Positions 62,945-64,000 of a DNA stretch of 64,000 bases are shown piece by piece. The stretch's first letter is position 1; every line of letters starts with the position of its first letter. A program made the translations under genes and the position numbers. This stretch comes from PSRJ01 sp963825305 (lineage in GTDB: Bacteria > Acidobacteriota > Terriglobia > Bryobacterales > Bryobacteraceae): NCBI GenBank assembly GCA_963825305.1, contig CAWGTA010000018.1, positions 18,324 through 82,323 of the forward strand, read 5' to 3'. A model generated the notes under the pieces. The model did no database searches. It was given only the letters and a program-made list of their open reading frames with translations, and was not told where the DNA came from.

Positions 62945-64000
62945 ATGGCGCTGTTCAAGACTCGCAGCGCCGCCGTTTATGGCATCGATGCCCATCCGAT
63001 CGATGTCGAAGTCGACATGTACTCGTCCGGCTCGGCGCGCGACTTCGTCATGGTGGGCATGCCCGACATCGCCGTGCGCGAGAGCCGCGAGCGCATCAAG
63101 TCGGCGATGATCAATTCCGGCTTCGGCTATCCCAACAAGGCCGTAACCATCAATCTGGCGCCCGCCAACGTGCGCAAGGAAGGCGCGGGCTTCGATCTGC
63201 CGATGGCCATGGGCATTATGGGCGCGATGGGCGCGGTGGGCGGACTCGACCGGCACATTCTGGTGGGCGAGCTATCCCTCGATGGCTCCATCCGGCCGGT
63301 GCGTGGCGCGCTCTCGGTGGCGGTATGCGCGCGCGACCTGGGAGTGGCCAACCTGATCCTGCCCGCCGAGAACGCCGCGGAGGCGGCTGTAGTCGAAGGA
63401 GTCAATGTTTACGGAATGCGCCATTTGGCGGAAGTGGTTGCCCTGCTGACGCGCCCCGACGAGTTTCAGCCTACGCCGAGAAGCGTGCAACGCGAGAGCC
63501 GCGAGACTTCCGCCGCGCCGGATTTTCGCGACGTGCGTGGCCAGACCATGGCCAAGCGCGCCTTGGAAGTGGCCGCCGCCGGGGCTCACAACGTACTCAT
63601 GATCGGCCCTCCGGGCTCTGGAAAGACCATGCTTGCCAAGCGGTTGGCCGGCATTCTGCCGCCGCTCACTTTTGAAGAAGCTATCGAAACCACCAAGGTC
63701 CACAGCATCGCCGGGCTATTGCCGAACGGCGCCGGCCTGCTGCACCAGCGGCCTTTTCGAGCGCCGCATCACACCATTTCGGATGCCGGGTTGCTGGGCG
63801 GCGGCGCGGGAGTGCCGCGCCCCGGTGAGGTCAGCATGGCGCATCACGGAGTCCTGTTCCTCGACGAATTCCCGGAGTTTCCCAGAGACGTCCTGGAACT
63901 GCTGCGCCAGCCGCTCGAAGATGGCGCGGTCACTATCGCGCGCTCCCAAATGACGCTCTGCTTTCCTGCCACCTTCATGCTGGTGGCCGCGATGAACCCT
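62945..64000 (+). CDS. comM: ComM/YifB-family AAA ATPase (5' part, cut by window edge)
   Basis: At least 352 residues, running off the end of the window. Family start MALFKTRSAAVYGIDAHPID, the Lon-like domain (FVMVGMPDIAVRESRERIKS, INLAPANVRKEGAGFDLPMA), Walker A in MIGPPGSGKTMLAKRLAGIL, and the Mg-chelatase-like RPFRAPHHTISDAGLLGGG and HHGVLFLDEFPEFPRDVLEL. ComM proteins help branch migration during natural transformation. Start ATG 62945. Confidence 0.92.
   Translation, partial: MALFKTRSAAVYGIDAHPIDVEVDMYSSGSARDFVMVGMPDIAVRESRERIKSAMINSGFGYPNKAVTINLAPANVRKEGAGFDLPMAMGIMGAMGAVGGLDRHILVGELSLDGSIRPVRGALSVAVCARDLGVANLILPAENAAEAAVVEGVNVYGMRHLAEVVALLTRPDEFQPTPRSVQRESRETSAAPDFRDVRGQTMAKRALEVAAAGAHNVLMIGPPGSGKTMLAKRLAGILPPLTFEEAIETTKVHSIAGLLPNGAGLLHQRPFRAPHHTISDAGLLGGGAGVPRPGEVSMAHHGVLFLDEFPEFPRDVLELLRQPLEDGAVTIARSQMTLCFPATFMLVAAMNP

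Overview
The window comes from a GC-rich bacterium that is most likely an acidobacterium of the Solibacter/Bryobacter type. This rests on gene content rather than on any search: tandem EutN/CcmL microcompartment vertex genes, many Ser/Thr kinases, exported proteins of the 'PDGKPNLS' style, and dispersed GC-rich palindromic repeats. Its centre is a complete non-flagellar type III secretion (T3SS) export locus embedded in a phospho-signalling island.

Layout. 1-716: three tandem EutN/CcmL genes, the first cut by the window edge. 1318-4196: flagellar/motility genes (fliW; flbD-motA-motB) with canonical sigma-28-type promoters. 4303-7470: a TgpA-like transglutaminase, a frameshifted ACT/DUF5612 gene and a decayed DUF5615 toxin. 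7648-10438: a TonB-domain protein, a four-fold NPQPLPP repeat protein and a porin. 10452-23450: a phospho-signalling island with a 2577-residue Ser/Thr kinase, a PP2C phosphatase, an FHA/inactive-trypsin membrane protein, and a kinase plus formylglycine-enzyme-fold pair that looks like one protein split by a frameshift. 23604-40562: a FliA-like sigma factor followed by sctI-J-(K position)-L-N-O-P-Q-fliO-sctR-S-T-U, TPR chaperones, a needle-like protein, sctV, small unknown proteins and a small FHA-TM protein. 40632-48763: probable secreted or accessory T3SS proteins, including two paralogous C39-like cysteine peptidases, and a radical SAM/SPASM enzyme. 49310-64000: ordinary chromosome (tRNA-Ser, dehydrogenase, HDAC-family deacetylase, Pta, AI-2E transporter, ruvX-mltG, a TonB receptor/YfiR/hybrid kinase set, a cupin, comM).

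Main discovery. Thirteen sites share a two-block promoter, GCAACWWT-N13/14-CGATAACT. Its spacing and -10 block (CCGATAA) match the FliA/sigma-28 class, but the -35 block differs from the TAAA-type -35 of the flagellar promoters in the same window. The sites precede sctI, sctU, a TPR chaperone, the needle-like gene, several unknown genes, both cysteine peptidases, the radical SAM gene, and, more than 15 kb away, the NPQPLPP repeat gene and a TonB-domain gene. The simplest reading is that the FliA-like sigma factor encoded directly before sctI drives a dedicated T3SS regulon, and that the promoter marks candidate substrates. The T3SS carries FHA domains in its sorting platform (an FHA-SctQ fusion) and in a SctD-like stub. 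With the adjoining kinases, phosphatase and TagR-like domain, this suggests phospho-threonine control of secretion. No secretin is visible in the window, and a FliO homologue, unusual for a T3SS, is present.

Caveat: three genes (the DUF5612 gene, the kinase/FGE pair and sctJ) carry frameshifts that could be sequencing errors. No database search was run, so family names come from recognisable motifs.
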